Below are positions 32,141 through 41,211 of a stretch of DNA of 55,107 nucleotides, one piece after another. Source of the DNA: Thermotalea metallivorans (GTDB lineage Bacteria; Bacillota; Clostridia; Peptostreptococcales; Thermotaleaceae); NCBI RefSeq assembly GCF_001562415.1, contig NZ_LOEE01000006.1:1-55107 (forward strand). Reading direction: 5' to 3'. The position numbers and the translations under genes are program-made. How positions within the stretch are numbered: the stretch's first letter is position 1; the number at the start of each line of letters is the position of its first letter. Below the pieces are notes generated by a model that searched no databases, was not told where the DNA came from, and saw nothing but the letters and a program-made list of their open reading frames with translations.

Positions 32141-33565
32141 TTGATAACATGGGCAGAACTCATTAACCAAAAACTCATAAACGAATCTAACATAAATGAT
32201 TCAAACATTATAAGAGATTTGATCAATAACCATGATACGAAAGAAATGATAGAGGGCCACCGATATTATCATAATGGAAATGATATACGAAACAGAAAAC
32301 AGTATTACTATAAAGATGGCTATAAACTAGAGGATTATACAAAACCAAATTACAAGATACCTCATAACTGGCATAAAATGCTGGTTGACCAGAAGGTATC
32401 TTATTTAGTTGGAAAACCTGTTGTTTTTCAGGCTGAAGACAAATTGTACGAGAAAAAAATTAATTTGCTGTTAGGGGAGGAATGGGACGATAGCCTTGCT
32501 GAGCTAGCCAAGAATAGTTCCAATAAAGGTACAGAATGGCTTCATGTGTATATCAATCCAGAAGGTAAGTTTAAATTTATTATCATCCCAGCCGAGGAAA
32601 TTATACCAATCTATGATACCAGCCTTCAAGAGAATCTCGAGGCCATACTTAGATACTATCCGGTAGAGGTCAATGGGAAAAATAGAATTAGAGTAGAATG
32701 GTGGACTAGGGAAAATGTAACTTTCTATATTGAGGATGAGAATGGTGTATTTGTTCTGGATGACACAGAAAGTAATAATCCAGATAGCCATTTTTACTAC
32801 AATGACAAAGGCTATGGCTGGGGAAAGGTGCCTTTTATAGAGTTTCCAAACAACGAAGAAAGAAATAGCGATCTAAAGTATTATAAAGAACTCATAGACA
32901 ATTATGATCTGAATGTATCTGATTTAGCCAATAATCTATCAGAAGTGCAGGAGATCATTACCATACTGAAAGGGTATGAGGGTACCCGCCTTGAAGAGTT
33001 TAGCGAAAATCTAAGATTTTATAAAGTAATCAAAGTTAGTGGAGAGCCAGGTAGCGGAGTGGATAAGCTGGAACTTAACATTCCTATTGAGGCCAAGAAG
33101 GAGATGTTGGACCGAACAGAAGAGAACATCTTCCTTTTCGGTCAGGGTGTGAACATGAAAACCGATAAATTCGGGAATAACCCCAGTGGCGTGGCCTTAA
33201 AGTTTATGTATTCATTGTTGGATTTTAAGGCGTCTATCATGGAAAGGAAGTTTAGAAAGGCCATTAAAAGGTTACTGTGGTTTACCACGGAGTACATAAA
33301 TATATTGGACAGGAAAAAGTATGACAGTGCCACGGTACAGGTGACTTTTAGACGTACTATGATCACAAATGACCTTGAGGATGTGCAAATAGCATCTCAA
33401 TCTAAGGGAGTTATATCCGATAAGACCATTGTTGCGAATCATCCATGGGTAGAAGATGTGGCTGAAGAATTAGACAGAATTAAGAAGCAAGAAAAAGATG
33501 CTATGGATCTGTTGGGTGGATATGATAGCCTAGGAAAAGCAAAAGATGGTGGCGTAAATGAGTAA
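32141..33565 (+). CDS. Portal protein (SPP1 gp6-like)
   Basis: A 474-residue SPP1/PBSX-type portal protein that forms the dodecameric DNA channel at one capsid vertex. TTG start after AGGCAGGTGAA. Family patterns include YYKDGYKLEDYTKPNYKIPH then NWHKMLVDQKVSYLVGKPV at the N terminus and FGNNPSGVALKFMYSLLDFK in the stem region. It overlaps the MuF gene by eight bases, as in SPP1 (gp6-gp7). Confidence 0.93.
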   Translation: MITWAELINQKLINESNINDSNIIRDLINNHDTKEMIEGHRYYHNGNDIRNRKQYYYKDGYKLEDYTKPNYKIPHNWHKMLVDQKVSYLVGKPVVFQAEDKLYEKKINLLLGEEWDDSLAELAKNSSNKGTEWLHVYINPEGKFKFIIIPAEEIIPIYDTSLQENLEAILRYYPVEVNGKNRIRVEWWTRENVTFYIEDENGVFVLDDTESNNPDSHFYYNDKGYGWGKVPFIEFPNNEERNSDLKYYKELIDNYDLNVSDLANNLSEVQEIITILKGYEGTRLEEFSENLRFYKVIKVSGEPGSGVDKLELNIPIEAKKEMLDRTEENIFLFGQGVNMKTDKFGNNPSGVALKFMYSLLDFKASIMERKFRKAIKRLLWFTTEYINILDRKKYDSATVQVTFRRTMITNDLEDVQIASQSKGVISDKTIVANHPWVEDVAEELDRIKKQEKDAMDLLGGYDSLGKAKDGGVNE

Positions 33566-35336
33566 ACCAACTGATAAATATTGGCGAGAGCGTTTTGTTC
33601 AGTTAAATGTTGCCCTCTTAAGCAAAGGTGAGGCTTATATCGCTGATATGGATAGGGAATATCGTAGGGCCATAAAAGAAATTGAAAAAGAAATTGAGTT
33701 GTGGCTTAGGCGATTGGCAGCCAATAATCAAATTTCACTCTCTGAGGCTAAGCGGCTTTTGAAAAATTTGGAGCTGGAAGAATTTAAGTGGACAGTCCAG
33801 AAGTATATCCAAATGGGCAGAAAGAATGCTATTGGTCAGCAATGGTTAAAAGAACTCGAGAATGCTTCTGCTAGGGCCCATATTACTAGGCTAGAGGCAA
33901 TGATGCTACAAATGAGGCATAGAGTTGAATTGCTGGCTACTAAACAAGATAAAGGCATGCAGAATCTGGCAAAGGAAATTGTAACAGATGGATATTATCA
34001 TACCATCTATGAAGCGCAGACAGGCTTTGGTGTCGAAATGTCTTTTGCAACTCTTAATGAAAGAACTATCGATATGATATTATCAAAACCTTGGACTATT
34101 GATGGGAAAAATTTTTCTGATAGAATATGGGACAATAGACAACAACTAATATCAGAGCTGCATACTAGTTTGGCACAATCTTTTATCCGTGGGGATGCTC
34201 CTGATAGGGCTATAGCCCATATCAGCAAAAAGTTTGATGTGTCCAGAAAGCAGGCAGGAAGGCTTGTGATGACTGAATCAGCGTATTTTGCGGCAGAGGG
34301 GCAAAGAAGGGCTTATGAGGAGCTTGGTATTGAAAAATATGAAATTGTGGCAATGCTTGATAATCGCACATCTGAAATCTGCCAAGAACTTGATGGAAAA
34401 ATTCTTGATATGAAACATTATGCCTCGGGAGAAACGGCACCACCCTTTCATCCCTGGTGCAGGACGGTAACAGTACCTTACTTTGAGGATAATTATACTG
34501 AAAGATTTGCAAGAGGTGTAGATGGGACAACATATTCGGTACCTGCTAACATGACTTATAAAGAGTGGTACAAAAAATATGTTGTGGAGAGATATGGGCA
34601 GAAAGAAGCTCAAATGATGCAAAAGAAAATCCGAAATGAAGCAACCGATAGGAAACAACATAAGAAATATAGGAGAATTCTAGGGGATGATGTTCCAAAG
34701 TCATTTGATAAATTCCAGGAGCTAAAGTATAATAATATTGAAAGATGGAATAAAATTAAGGGCGATTACCAAAAGTTGAATGCCTATGAAAAGATTGTCG
34801 CCCACGAGCCGAAAATTACAGCTGACTTGCAGGATATATCTAAGTCTACCGAAGTTGAAATGGTTGGGCTAGAGTATCGACTTAAGAGCAAAGAGTCATA
34901 TATGCGAAAGGTTAATTCCGACAGTAAGAATAGTTTGGACTCAAAAATTATCGATGATACAATCGCAAACACGAATGACGTGATTCGATACACATATCAG
35001 GCAGACGGTGATAAGTTGGTGGATGCTTTTACTGCCGTGACCCGAGAGATGGAGGCTAAAGGATATTTGAGGCACAAGCTTAAAAATACTTGGAGTGACA
35101 AACGCAATCCATATAAAGGAATTAACGGTATATTTGTTAGTCCAGAGGGGCAGAAGTTTGAAGTGCAGTTCCACACACCGGAGAGTTTCGAACTGAAAAA
35201 CGGAAAGTTGCACAAGCTTTACGAAGAATACCGGTTAGATAGTACAACACCGGAACGAAAATTCGAGCTAGTCAAAGAGATGTTCACTTTGTCGTCAAAG
35301 TTGACAAAGCCGAAGGATATTGAAAAAATTAAGTGA
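33558..35336 (+). CDS. MuF minor head protein fused to a RelA/SpoT-like toxin domain
   Basis: A 592-residue two-part protein. Residues 1-330 are a typical SPP1 gp7/Mu gpF minor head protein (QAGRLVMTESAYFAAEGQRR, then C275 and FHPWCRTVTVPYF). Residues about 410-575 form an added C-terminal domain with all the marks of a (p)ppGpp/(p)ppApp-type synthetase: YRLKSKESYMRKV (R441, K443), a DVIR motif (D474, R477), YKGINGIF and EVQFHT (E535, Q537), followed by LHKLYEEYRL. Capsid-bound MuF proteins with C-terminal toxins are known as MuF polymorphic toxins. The toxin is expected to enter the host with the DNA. A small acidic gene follows directly, a likely immunity factor. The MuF part is certain; the synthetase call is motif-based. 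Confidence 0.8.
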   Translation: MSKPTDKYWRERFVQLNVALLSKGEAYIADMDREYRRAIKEIEKEIELWLRRLAANNQISLSEAKRLLKNLELEEFKWTVQKYIQMGRKNAIGQQWLKELENASARAHITRLEAMMLQMRHRVELLATKQDKGMQNLAKEIVTDGYYHTIYEAQTGFGVEMSFATLNERTIDMILSKPWTIDGKNFSDRIWDNRQQLISELHTSLAQSFIRGDAPDRAIAHISKKFDVSRKQAGRLVMTESAYFAAEGQRRAYEELGIEKYEIVAMLDNRTSEICQELDGKILDMKHYASGETAPPFHPWCRTVTVPYFEDNYTERFARGVDGTTYSVPANMTYKEWYKKYVVERYGQKEAQMMQKKIRNEATDRKQHKKYRRILGDDVPKSFDKFQELKYNNIERWNKIKGDYQKLNAYEKIVAHEPKITADLQDISKSTEVEMVGLEYRLKSKESYMRKVNSDSKNSLDSKIIDDTIANTNDVIRYTYQADGDKLVDAFTAVTREMEAKGYLRHKLKNTWSDKRNPYKGINGIFVSPEGQKFEVQFHTPESFELKNGKLHKLYEEYRLDSTTPERKFELVKEMFTLSSKLTKPKDIEKIK

Positions 35337-35349
35337 GGATGTGATAACA

Positions 35350-35574
35350 TTGCCTGAAAATTTTTATTTCGCATATGGGTATAACGAACAAAACCGTACG
35401 GCTACGAGACTCTACCGCTTTATTGGTGGAAATTTTGAACGGTATGACCCTATAAGTAGAGATTGGAAGCCAGATCCCGAACAGTGCCGAATTTTTATTG
35501 GCGAAGATTGGGAATATGATGAGATAACGGAAGAACAGGCATTAGAAATAACCAAAAACTGGAACTACAATTAA
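35350..35574 (+). CDS. Probable immunity protein for the MuF toxin (74 aa)
   Basis: An acidic 74-residue protein (PENFYFAYGYNEQNRTATRL, ending ITEEQALEITKNWNYN) with a FYFAYGYNE...LYRF...YDP...W beta pattern and a helical tail. TTG at 35350, with GAGGAT upstream, is preferred; other in-frame starts lie at 35320 and 35341. It follows the toxin stop by 13 bases and ends at its own terminator, before the scaffold gene. Position, size and charge match immunity proteins of polymorphic toxins; no family is recognised with certainty. Confidence 0.6.
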   Translation: MPENFYFAYGYNEQNRTATRLYRFIGGNFERYDPISRDWKPDPEQCRIFIGEDWEYDEITEEQALEITKNWNYN

Positions 35575-35575
35575 T

Positions 35576-35609
35576 AAAAGCACCTTGTCAAACGGTAGGT
35601 GCTTTTATT
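35576..35609 (+). terminator. Terminator after the toxin-immunity pair
   Basis: AAAAGCACCT (35576-35585) pairs with AGGTGCTTTT (35597-35606), followed by TTA. The 117 bases from here to the scaffold start hold a ribosome site but no gene. Confidence 0.75.
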
Positions 35610-35726
35610 ATGCCGTGAAAGCAGGCTTTTTATATTGCCCTTTTTTAGCATTGTTAGGGTAAAAAGAAACAAGACCGCAAGGGTGGAGGGTGACACCTTA
35701 AAAAAACTAAGCAGGAGGTAATAAGA

Positions 35727-36374
35727 ATGAATTTGAAAGAATTATTGGGAGAAGAACTATATAACCAGATTGCAGCGGCTTTAAAGGGTAAAGGCCCAGA
35801 TGGCAAGGACTTAGAAGTGGCTGTGATAAACGATGGAAGCTATTTCCCAAAAGCCAAATTTGATGAGATAAACGAAGAAAGGAAAGAACTTAAATCCCAA
35901 CTAGAGGAAAGGGATAAACAGCTCAAAGAATTAAAAGTAAAGGTTCAGGGGAATGAGGAACTAACAGCTAAGATTGTTGAGCTTGAGAATTTGAACAAGC
36001 AAACAAAAGAAGAGTATGAAGCAAAGATGGCAGCGCTTAAAAAAGAGACAGCTATTGAGCTTAAGCTAAAGGATGAAAAAGCTAAGAATGTAAAGGCGGT
36101 AAGAGCACTGCTGGATTTAGATAAGGTTAATCTAGATGGAGATAATTTAATCGGATTGGATGAACAGTTAAAGGCTCTTAAAGAAAAGGAGTCTTATTTA
36201 TTTGGCGAAGATACTCTAAAGGGTAGAGATCCAAATAAAAAGCATGATCCTTCGGATTCGGATTATAGGAACAATCCTTGGTCCAAGGAACATTTTAATC
36301 TAACCGAGCAGGGCAAAATCTTGAGAGAAAATCCAGAATTAGCGGCGAAGTTGAAGGCTGTTGCTGGAAAATAA
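35727..36374 (+). CDS. Phage scaffold protein (GP20 family)
   Basis: A 215-residue internal scaffold that shapes the procapsid and leaves or is degraded on maturation. A central coiled coil (KSQLEERDKQLKELKVKVQG) is followed by AVRALLDLDKVNLDGDNLIG and a C-terminal capsid-binding tail (NNPWSKEHFNLTEQGKIL), typical of the Phage_GP20 family. AGCAGGAGGTAAT precedes the ATG. It is immediately followed by the capsid gene. Confidence 0.9.
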   Translation: MNLKELLGEELYNQIAAALKGKGPDGKDLEVAVINDGSYFPKAKFDEINEERKELKSQLEERDKQLKELKVKVQGNEELTAKIVELENLNKQTKEEYEAKMAALKKETAIELKLKDEKAKNVKAVRALLDLDKVNLDGDNLIGLDEQLKALKEKESYLFGEDTLKGRDPNKKHDPSDSDYRNNPWSKEHFNLTEQGKILRENPELAAKLKAVAGK

Positions 36375-36396
36375 AAATTAAAGGAGAGAGTAGATT

Positions 36397-37368
36397 ATGA
36401 CTACAAGAATTCAAGATGTTATTCAACCAGAAATTTTCACTCCCTATACTATTCAAAGAACTATGGAATTATCAGCTCTTATCCAGAGCGGCATTGCTGA
36501 AAACAATAGCGAATTTGACAAATTAGCAGGAGGGCCCAACACCTTAATTAATATGCCATTTTGGGATGATTTAACCGGGGAGCCAGAAGTAATGGAAGAC
36601 ACTGGAGAAACGACCCCGGGGAAAATAACAGCTAACAAAGATGTGGCTAGGAAGATGGCATGGGTTAAGTCTTATGGAGCCAATGCACTATCGGCTATGT
36701 TGTCCGGGGACGATCCCATGAAAGCTATAGCTGATTTGTTCAGTGCATACTGGAGTAGGCAATATCAACAGATGTTACTTTCTATACTGGATGGGGTGTT
36801 TGGAGCCGCTAATATGGTGGATAAGGTCCATGATATTACAGGCCAAACGGGAGATGCATCTTTGATTAGCGGGAGAACTTTTATTGATGCAACTCAAAAA
36901 ATGGGGGATGCCAAGGATCTGCTCACTGGTGTGATGATGCATAGTGCTGTAGAGGCCTACCTTGCAAAGAACGATTTAATTGAATACAAGGAAGACTCTA
37001 CAGGGAAGATTAGAATTCCAATATTTATGGGCAAGAGAGTCATTGTTGACGATGCCATGACCTTTGATACCGTAACAGGTGCCGCAGAAGCTTATCTATT
37101 CGGGCAAGGGGCTATTGCTTGGGGGAATGGTAGTCATCCAGATATTCAACAAACAGAAGTGGTAAGAAAAGGATTATCACTTGCTGGTGAGGACATCCTA
37201 GTAAACAGAAGATTGTCTATTCTGCATCCTAGGGGTGTAAAATGGACTGAGACTAATGTGGCTGGTACTTTCCCAACTTTTTCTGAGTTGGAGAATGGGG
37301 CCAACTGGACAAGAGTGTATGAGCCAAAGGCTATTCGTATTGTGAAATTCATGTTCAAAATTGGTTAG
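36397..37368 (+). CDS. Major capsid protein
   Basis: A 323-residue coat protein, expected to have the HK97 fold. The N terminus reads TTRIQDVIQPEIFTPYTIQR and LINMPFWDDLTGEPEVMED, a pattern seen in the PBSX/SPP1-like capsid families. AKGGAGAG-type ribosome site (AAGGAGAGAG) before the ATG. It is the most abundant structural protein, and a hairpin follows immediately that may modulate readthrough to the connector genes. Confidence 0.9.
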   Translation: MTTRIQDVIQPEIFTPYTIQRTMELSALIQSGIAENNSEFDKLAGGPNTLINMPFWDDLTGEPEVMEDTGETTPGKITANKDVARKMAWVKSYGANALSAMLSGDDPMKAIADLFSAYWSRQYQQMLLSILDGVFGAANMVDKVHDITGQTGDASLISGRTFIDATQKMGDAKDLLTGVMMHSAVEAYLAKNDLIEYKEDSTGKIRIPIFMGKRVIVDDAMTFDTVTGAAEAYLFGQGAIAWGNGSHPDIQQTEVVRKGLSLAGEDILVNRRLSILHPRGVKWTETNVAGTFPTFSELENGANWTRVYEPKAIRIVKFMFKIG

Positions 37369-37370
37369 TG

Positions 37371-37392
37371 GAAGGGCCTTAGGGGGCCCTTC
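37371..37392 (+). terminator. Attenuator-like hairpin after the capsid gene
   Basis: GAAGGGCC (37371-37378) pairs with GGCCCTTC (37385-37392), followed by a short T-rich stretch. It probably reduces read-through, keeping capsid mRNA in excess of connector mRNA. Confidence 0.65.
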
Positions 37393-37414
37393 TAATTTTT
37401 AAGGAGGTAAAATT

Positions 37415-37564
37415 ATGAAGACGGCTTTTGAAAGAAGGGTAGAGAAATTGAGAAAACATGTGTTGGTAAATGAAAAGAACACTAAAAAGCCAGAAGTTGA
37501 CTTTGCGCAAGTTGAAGGTACAGAGGAAAAGAGTAAGAAACCTACACCGAATAATAAAAAGTAG
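37415..37564 (+). CDS. Small basic head-region protein (49 aa)
   Basis: ATG after AAGGAGGTAAAATT opens 49 codons (MKTAFERRVEKLRKHVLVNE then a lysine/proline-rich tail). Such small basic genes often lie between the capsid and connector genes. No recognised function. Confidence 0.65.
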   Translation: MKTAFERRVEKLRKHVLVNEKNTKKPEVDFAQVEGTEEKSKKPTPNNKK

Positions 37565-37574
37565 GTGAGAGCAA

Positions 37575-37913
37575 ATGTCGCAGCTAGATCAATTGAAGTT
37601 ACTACTTGGTATTACAGATAGTTTAAAAGATGCCATACTACAATTTGTCCTAGATAGGGCAGAAAGTGCCGTGAAAAACTATTGCAATATTATTGAGATC
37701 CCATCAGGACTCAATGATGTGATATTGGCCATTGCCATTAAGTTGTACAGAATTGAAAATCTGGGGAGTGAAGAACACGGATCTACTGTTAAATCCATTA
37801 CTGTGGGGGATACCACTACTTCCTTTGAGTCTAATGCCAGTAAAGATAGGACCAGGGAATTGTTAAATGGATTTGAGACCGATCTTGCTCCTTTTAGAAA
37901 GGTAAAGTGGTAG
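37575..37913 (+). CDS. Head-tail connector (gp6-like)
   Basis: A 112-residue head-tail connector of the HK97 gp6/SPP1 gp15 type. The helical N terminus (DQLKLLLGITDSLKDAILQF) and IIEIPSGLNDVILAIAIKLY match the family, which docks beneath the portal ring. The position right after the capsid gene supports the call. Confidence 0.85.
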   Translation: MSQLDQLKLLLGITDSLKDAILQFVLDRAESAVKNYCNIIEIPSGLNDVILAIAIKLYRIENLGSEEHGSTVKSITVGDTTTSFESNASKDRTRELLNGFETDLAPFRKVKW

Positions 37914-37914
37914 T

Positions 37915-38283
37915 ATGAATGTCTTTGCATTGGCCAGAAAGAGTATAGAATCCACTTATACGGGGCACTGCAGTATTGTGGAATATAAAGAAGTGAAAGA
38001 TCCCGTCAGCAAAATTACCAAGCATGAAGAGGTAATCGTCCTTGAAAATCAACCTTGTAGACTATCCTATGACAATATTTCAACTACCAAATCCACTGAG
38101 TCAGCCCATGAAGTTTCTCAAACCATCAAGCTTTTTATTGCCTCGGAAGTGGAGATTAAGGCGGGCAGTAAGCTGGTAATCAATCAAAATGGCACTACCA
38201 AAGCCTATGAATGTTCGGGAGAGCCGGCCATATATCCAACCCATCAAGAGATTAATCTAAAACTATTTAAGGGGTGGGCATAG
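37915..38283 (+). CDS. Head closure / stopper-like protein
   Basis: A 122-residue beta-rich protein (STYTGHCSIVEYKEVKDPVS then QTIKLFIASEVEIKAGSKLV), close to the YqbH/SPP1 gp16-type head-closure proteins in position and pattern. It lies one base after the connector stop. The family call rests on synteny and general pattern. Confidence 0.65.
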   Translation: MNVFALARKSIESTYTGHCSIVEYKEVKDPVSKITKHEEVIVLENQPCRLSYDNISTTKSTESAHEVSQTIKLFIASEVEIKAGSKLVINQNGTTKAYECSGEPAIYPTHQEINLKLFKGWA

Positions 38284-38720
38284 TGGCTAGGTGGGGAAAG
38301 GTAGATTTTAGACAACTCCAAAACCTTCAAAAGAGATTGGAGAGGTTTGAGAAAGCAGAGATGGACCAGTTTAATGAGAAGATGGTAAAGGAACTGGCCG
38401 CCAGGATGCTGGCGAGGGTTATAAGAAGAACTCCAGTAGGCCAGTATCCTTCAAATACGGGAAAAGTTGGAGGAACGCTTAGGCGGGAGTGGACAGTAGG
38501 TAATGTCACTAAAATAGGTGATGTGTACGAAATTGAGGTATTCAATCCTGTGTACTATGCTGCTTATGTAGAATTTGGCCATAGAACAGCCAACCACCAA
38601 GGATGGGTCCCCGGTAGGTTTATGATGACTATATCAGAGCAGGAACTGGAGAGAGAGGCACCAAAGATCATTGAAAAGGCGCTCATGAAGTATCTAGGGG
38701 AGGTGTTTAAAGGTGATTGA
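38283..38720 (+). CDS. HK97 gp10-like tail component
   Basis: A 145-residue protein read from GTG 38283 with AGGGGTGG upstream. RVIRRTPVGQYPSNTGKVGG, LRREWTV and YAAYVEFGHRTANHQGWVPG are the signatures of the HK97 gp10/YqbI family of neck and tail-completion proteins. It overlaps the next gene by eight bases. Confidence 0.88.
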   Translation: MARWGKVDFRQLQNLQKRLERFEKAEMDQFNEKMVKELAARMLARVIRRTPVGQYPSNTGKVGGTLRREWTVGNVTKIGDVYEIEVFNPVYYAAYVEFGHRTANHQGWVPGRFMMTISEQELEREAPKIIEKALMKYLGEVFKGD

Positions 38721-39141
38721 TAAGATAAAAGTTGGTATTAGTCAAAAGCTTAATGTCTTATTTGGAGATGAATATAGAATTTATACCGAAGAAATCAAGC
38801 AGGGATTAAAACCGCCTGCTTTTTTTATTAAGACCTTAAACCCTTCCCAAACACAGATATTAGGCAGGAGATATCAAAGAACATATCCATTCGATATTCA
38901 TTTTTTCCCTTCAGAGAATGGAGCAGAAGCAGAACAATGTGAAAGCATCACAGATCAATTATTCTCCGAGTTGGAGTATATTACAGTAGATGGAAACTTG
39001 ACTAGGGGAACAGGTATGAATGCTGAAGTTGTTAATGGAGTACTACATTTCTTTATACAATATAACAGCTATGTTTTAAAACCTGAAACTCCACAGGAAT
39101 ACATGGATGATATAACTCAAAGTAGTTATATAAAGAGGTGA
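38713..39141 (+). CDS. Tail-completion protein (YqbJ/XkdJ, DUF6838-like)
   Basis: A 142-residue protein starting at GTG 38713 inside the previous gene. PPAFFIKTLNPSQTQILGRR then YQRTYPFDIHFFP is characteristic of the YqbJ/DUF6838 tail terminator family. It sits between the gp10-like protein and the sheath, as in PBSX. Confidence 0.82.
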   Translation: MIDKIKVGISQKLNVLFGDEYRIYTEEIKQGLKPPAFFIKTLNPSQTQILGRRYQRTYPFDIHFFPSENGAEAEQCESITDQLFSELEYITVDGNLTRGTGMNAEVVNGVLHFFIQYNSYVLKPETPQEYMDDITQSSYIKR

Positions 39142-39146
39142 TATAT

Positions 39147-39344
39147 TTGGCAAAAAAGAAAAACGGGAATTCAGAAGCTATAGAGAAGTCAGAAGTAACC
39201 TTTAGTAAAGAGCAAATCTTAAGAAGTAAGACGATACCACATTCAAGAGATATTCTTAATGTGGTCTTAAAAGATGACATGAGATATAGTTTATCGGAAG
39301 TAGATAAAGCCGTACAAAAATTTAAAGAAAAGAGGGTGAAGTAG
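39147..39344 (+). CDS. Small hypothetical tail protein (65 aa)
   Basis: Read from TTG 39147 after AGAGGTGA; a GTG lies at 39138. Lysine-rich N terminus (AKKKNGNSEAIEKSEVTFSK) followed by a helical C terminus with KDDMRYSLSEVDKAV. Such YqbK-like small proteins precede the sheath in PBSX-type operons. Confidence 0.65.
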   Translation: MAKKKNGNSEAIEKSEVTFSKEQILRSKTIPHSRDILNVVLKDDMRYSLSEVDKAVQKFKEKRVK

Positions 39345-39345
39345 G

Positions 39346-40668
39346 ATGGCATTAGGAGGCGGAACATGGCTTGTGCAAAACAAGGTATTGCCTGGTAGTT
39401 ATATAAATTTCGTTTCAGCCGCAAGAGCATCGGCTGCCCTGAGCGATAGAGGGTACGTTGCCATACCCCTAGAACTAGACTGGGGGCAAGAAAATGAAGT
39501 GATGACCATAGAAGGAGCAGATATCCAAAAGAACAGTTTTGATCTATTTGGATATGCTTATACAGACCCACAGATGCAACCCTTAAGAGAATTATTTAAA
39601 GGCGCTAAGACAGCCCATATCTACAGAATTAATTCGGGTGGCGATAAAGCCACAATCACATCTGGGAATCTTACAGCTACTGCTAAGTATGGTGGTGTTA
39701 GAGGAAATGACATTAAAATTGTCATTGAAACCAATGTAGATGATAGCAGCAAATTTGATGTGAGTACCTATGTAGGTACTAAGAAAGTAGATACTCAGAC
39801 TGTAGCTACCATTGCGGATCTACAAGCTAATGGTTTTGTAACCTTTAGCGGTACCGGCGCTCTTACAACTACTGCAGGGGTGAATCTTACTGGAGGAACT
39901 AATGGAATAGTCAACGGAGAAGCTTATGCTACCTTTTTGGATAAAATTGAATCCTATAGCTACAATATTCTCGCTTATATGGGTACAGATGATTTAATTA
40001 AGGATCTCTTTGTACAGTTTACAAAGCGAATGCGCGATGAACATGGCGTAAAGTTTCAAACAGTACTGTATAGGAAAAGTGCAGCTGATTTTGAAGGTAT
40101 CATCTCTGTGGAAAATAAGGTGCTAGACGACGGGAAGAGCGAAGCATCTCTTGTATACTGGGTAGCAGGGCAAGAAGCTGGGTGCCCTGTGAATCGGTCT
40201 TTGACCAATAAAACCTATGATGGAGAACTTACTATAGACGTGGGCTATAAGCAGTCTGCACTGGTAGAAGGCTTAAAAGCTGGAAAATTTATGTTTCACA
40301 GAGTAGGAGATAAGGTGAATGTCTTAGATGATATTAATACCTTTGTATCCTATACAGCAGATAAGAATGAAGATTTTAACAATAATCAAGTCATTAGGGT
40401 GTTAGACCAGATAGGTAATGACATTGCGGTGCTTTTTAACATCAAATACCTAGGAAAGGTTCAGAACAATGAAGCTGGAAGGATAGCCTTCTGGAATGAC
40501 TTGGTGAATTACCACAATGAAATGCAAAAAATCGCCGCCATTGAAAACTTCAAGGCCGAGGATATCGTGGTCGAGAAGGGAATGGATAAAAAGTCTGTGG
40601 TGGTCACAGACTATATCACACCGGTAAGTGTAATGACTAAACTTTATATGACTGTGGTAGTTCAATAA
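39346..40668 (+). CDS. xkdK: Contractile tail sheath protein (XkdK-like)
   Basis: A 440-residue sheath protein. It begins GTWLVQNKVLPGSYINFVSA and ends DKKSVVVTDYITPVSVMTKL, the conserved termini through which sheath subunits interlock. The variable middle domain spans roughly 110-200. Contraction drives the tube through the host envelope. The length agrees with the PBSX XkdK family. Confidence 0.95.
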   Translation: MALGGGTWLVQNKVLPGSYINFVSAARASAALSDRGYVAIPLELDWGQENEVMTIEGADIQKNSFDLFGYAYTDPQMQPLRELFKGAKTAHIYRINSGGDKATITSGNLTATAKYGGVRGNDIKIVIETNVDDSSKFDVSTYVGTKKVDTQTVATIADLQANGFVTFSGTGALTTTAGVNLTGGTNGIVNGEAYATFLDKIESYSYNILAYMGTDDLIKDLFVQFTKRMRDEHGVKFQTVLYRKSAADFEGIISVENKVLDDGKSEASLVYWVAGQEAGCPVNRSLTNKTYDGELTIDVGYKQSALVEGLKAGKFMFHRVGDKVNVLDDINTFVSYTADKNEDFNNNQVIRVLDQIGNDIAVLFNIKYLGKVQNNEAGRIAFWNDLVNYHNEMQKIAAIENFKAEDIVVEKGMDKKSVVVTDYITPVSVMTKLYMTVVVQ

Positions 40669-40684
40669 GAAAGGAGTGTAGGGC

Positions 40685-41158
40685 ATGGCTGAAATAATGA
40701 GTTCAAGGGATGCCATCAGCGGTTCCCTAGCTGAATGTTTTATCATTATAGAAGGTAATCGGTACAATTTTATGCAAGCCATCAATTTAGAGGCCGTTAT
40801 TGAAAAGAACAAAGTCGAAGTCCCCATACTGGGGAAAACAGGTAAGGGGAATAAGGCTACTGGTTGGAGTGGTTCTGGTTCTGCCACTTTTCACTATAAT
40901 ACATCTATCTTTAGAGAGTTATTATATCGCTATGCTAAAACTGGACAGGATTTTTATTTTGATATTCAGGTTACCAATGAAGATCCTACGTCTACTATTG
41001 GGAGACAAACAGTAATTTTGAAGAATTGCAATATTGATGGAGGTATATTGACAAAACTAGATGCCGATGCAGATTATTTAGAAGAAGATTTCGATTTTAC
41101 CTTCGATGATTTTGAAATTCCTGAGAAATTTAAAATGCTTGAAGGAATGCAGGCATAA
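40685..41158 (+). CDS. xkdM: Tail tube protein (XkdM-like)
   Basis: A 157-residue tube subunit. AEIMSSRDAISGSLAECFII opens the protein, with GKTGKGNKATGWSGSGSATF and DFTFDDFEIPEKFKMLEGM characteristic of XkdM. It polymerises inside the sheath. GAAAGGAG lies upstream. Confidence 0.94.
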   Translation: MAEIMSSRDAISGSLAECFIIIEGNRYNFMQAINLEAVIEKNKVEVPILGKTGKGNKATGWSGSGSATFHYNTSIFRELLYRYAKTGQDFYFDIQVTNEDPTSTIGRQTVILKNCNIDGGILTKLDADADYLEEDFDFTFDDFEIPEKFKMLEGMQA

Positions 41159-41162
41159 GAAC

Positions 41163-41194
41163 AGGAGCCCCATTGTGGAGGCTCCTAATATTTT
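41163..41194 (+). terminator. Attenuator after the tail tube gene
   Basis: AGGAGC (41163-41168) pairs with GCTCCT (41181-41186), extended by partial pairing, then AATATTTT. It probably limits transcription into the chaperone genes after the abundant tube gene. Confidence 0.7.
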
Positions 41195-41211
41195 AGGAGA
41201 GGATGAAAAAA

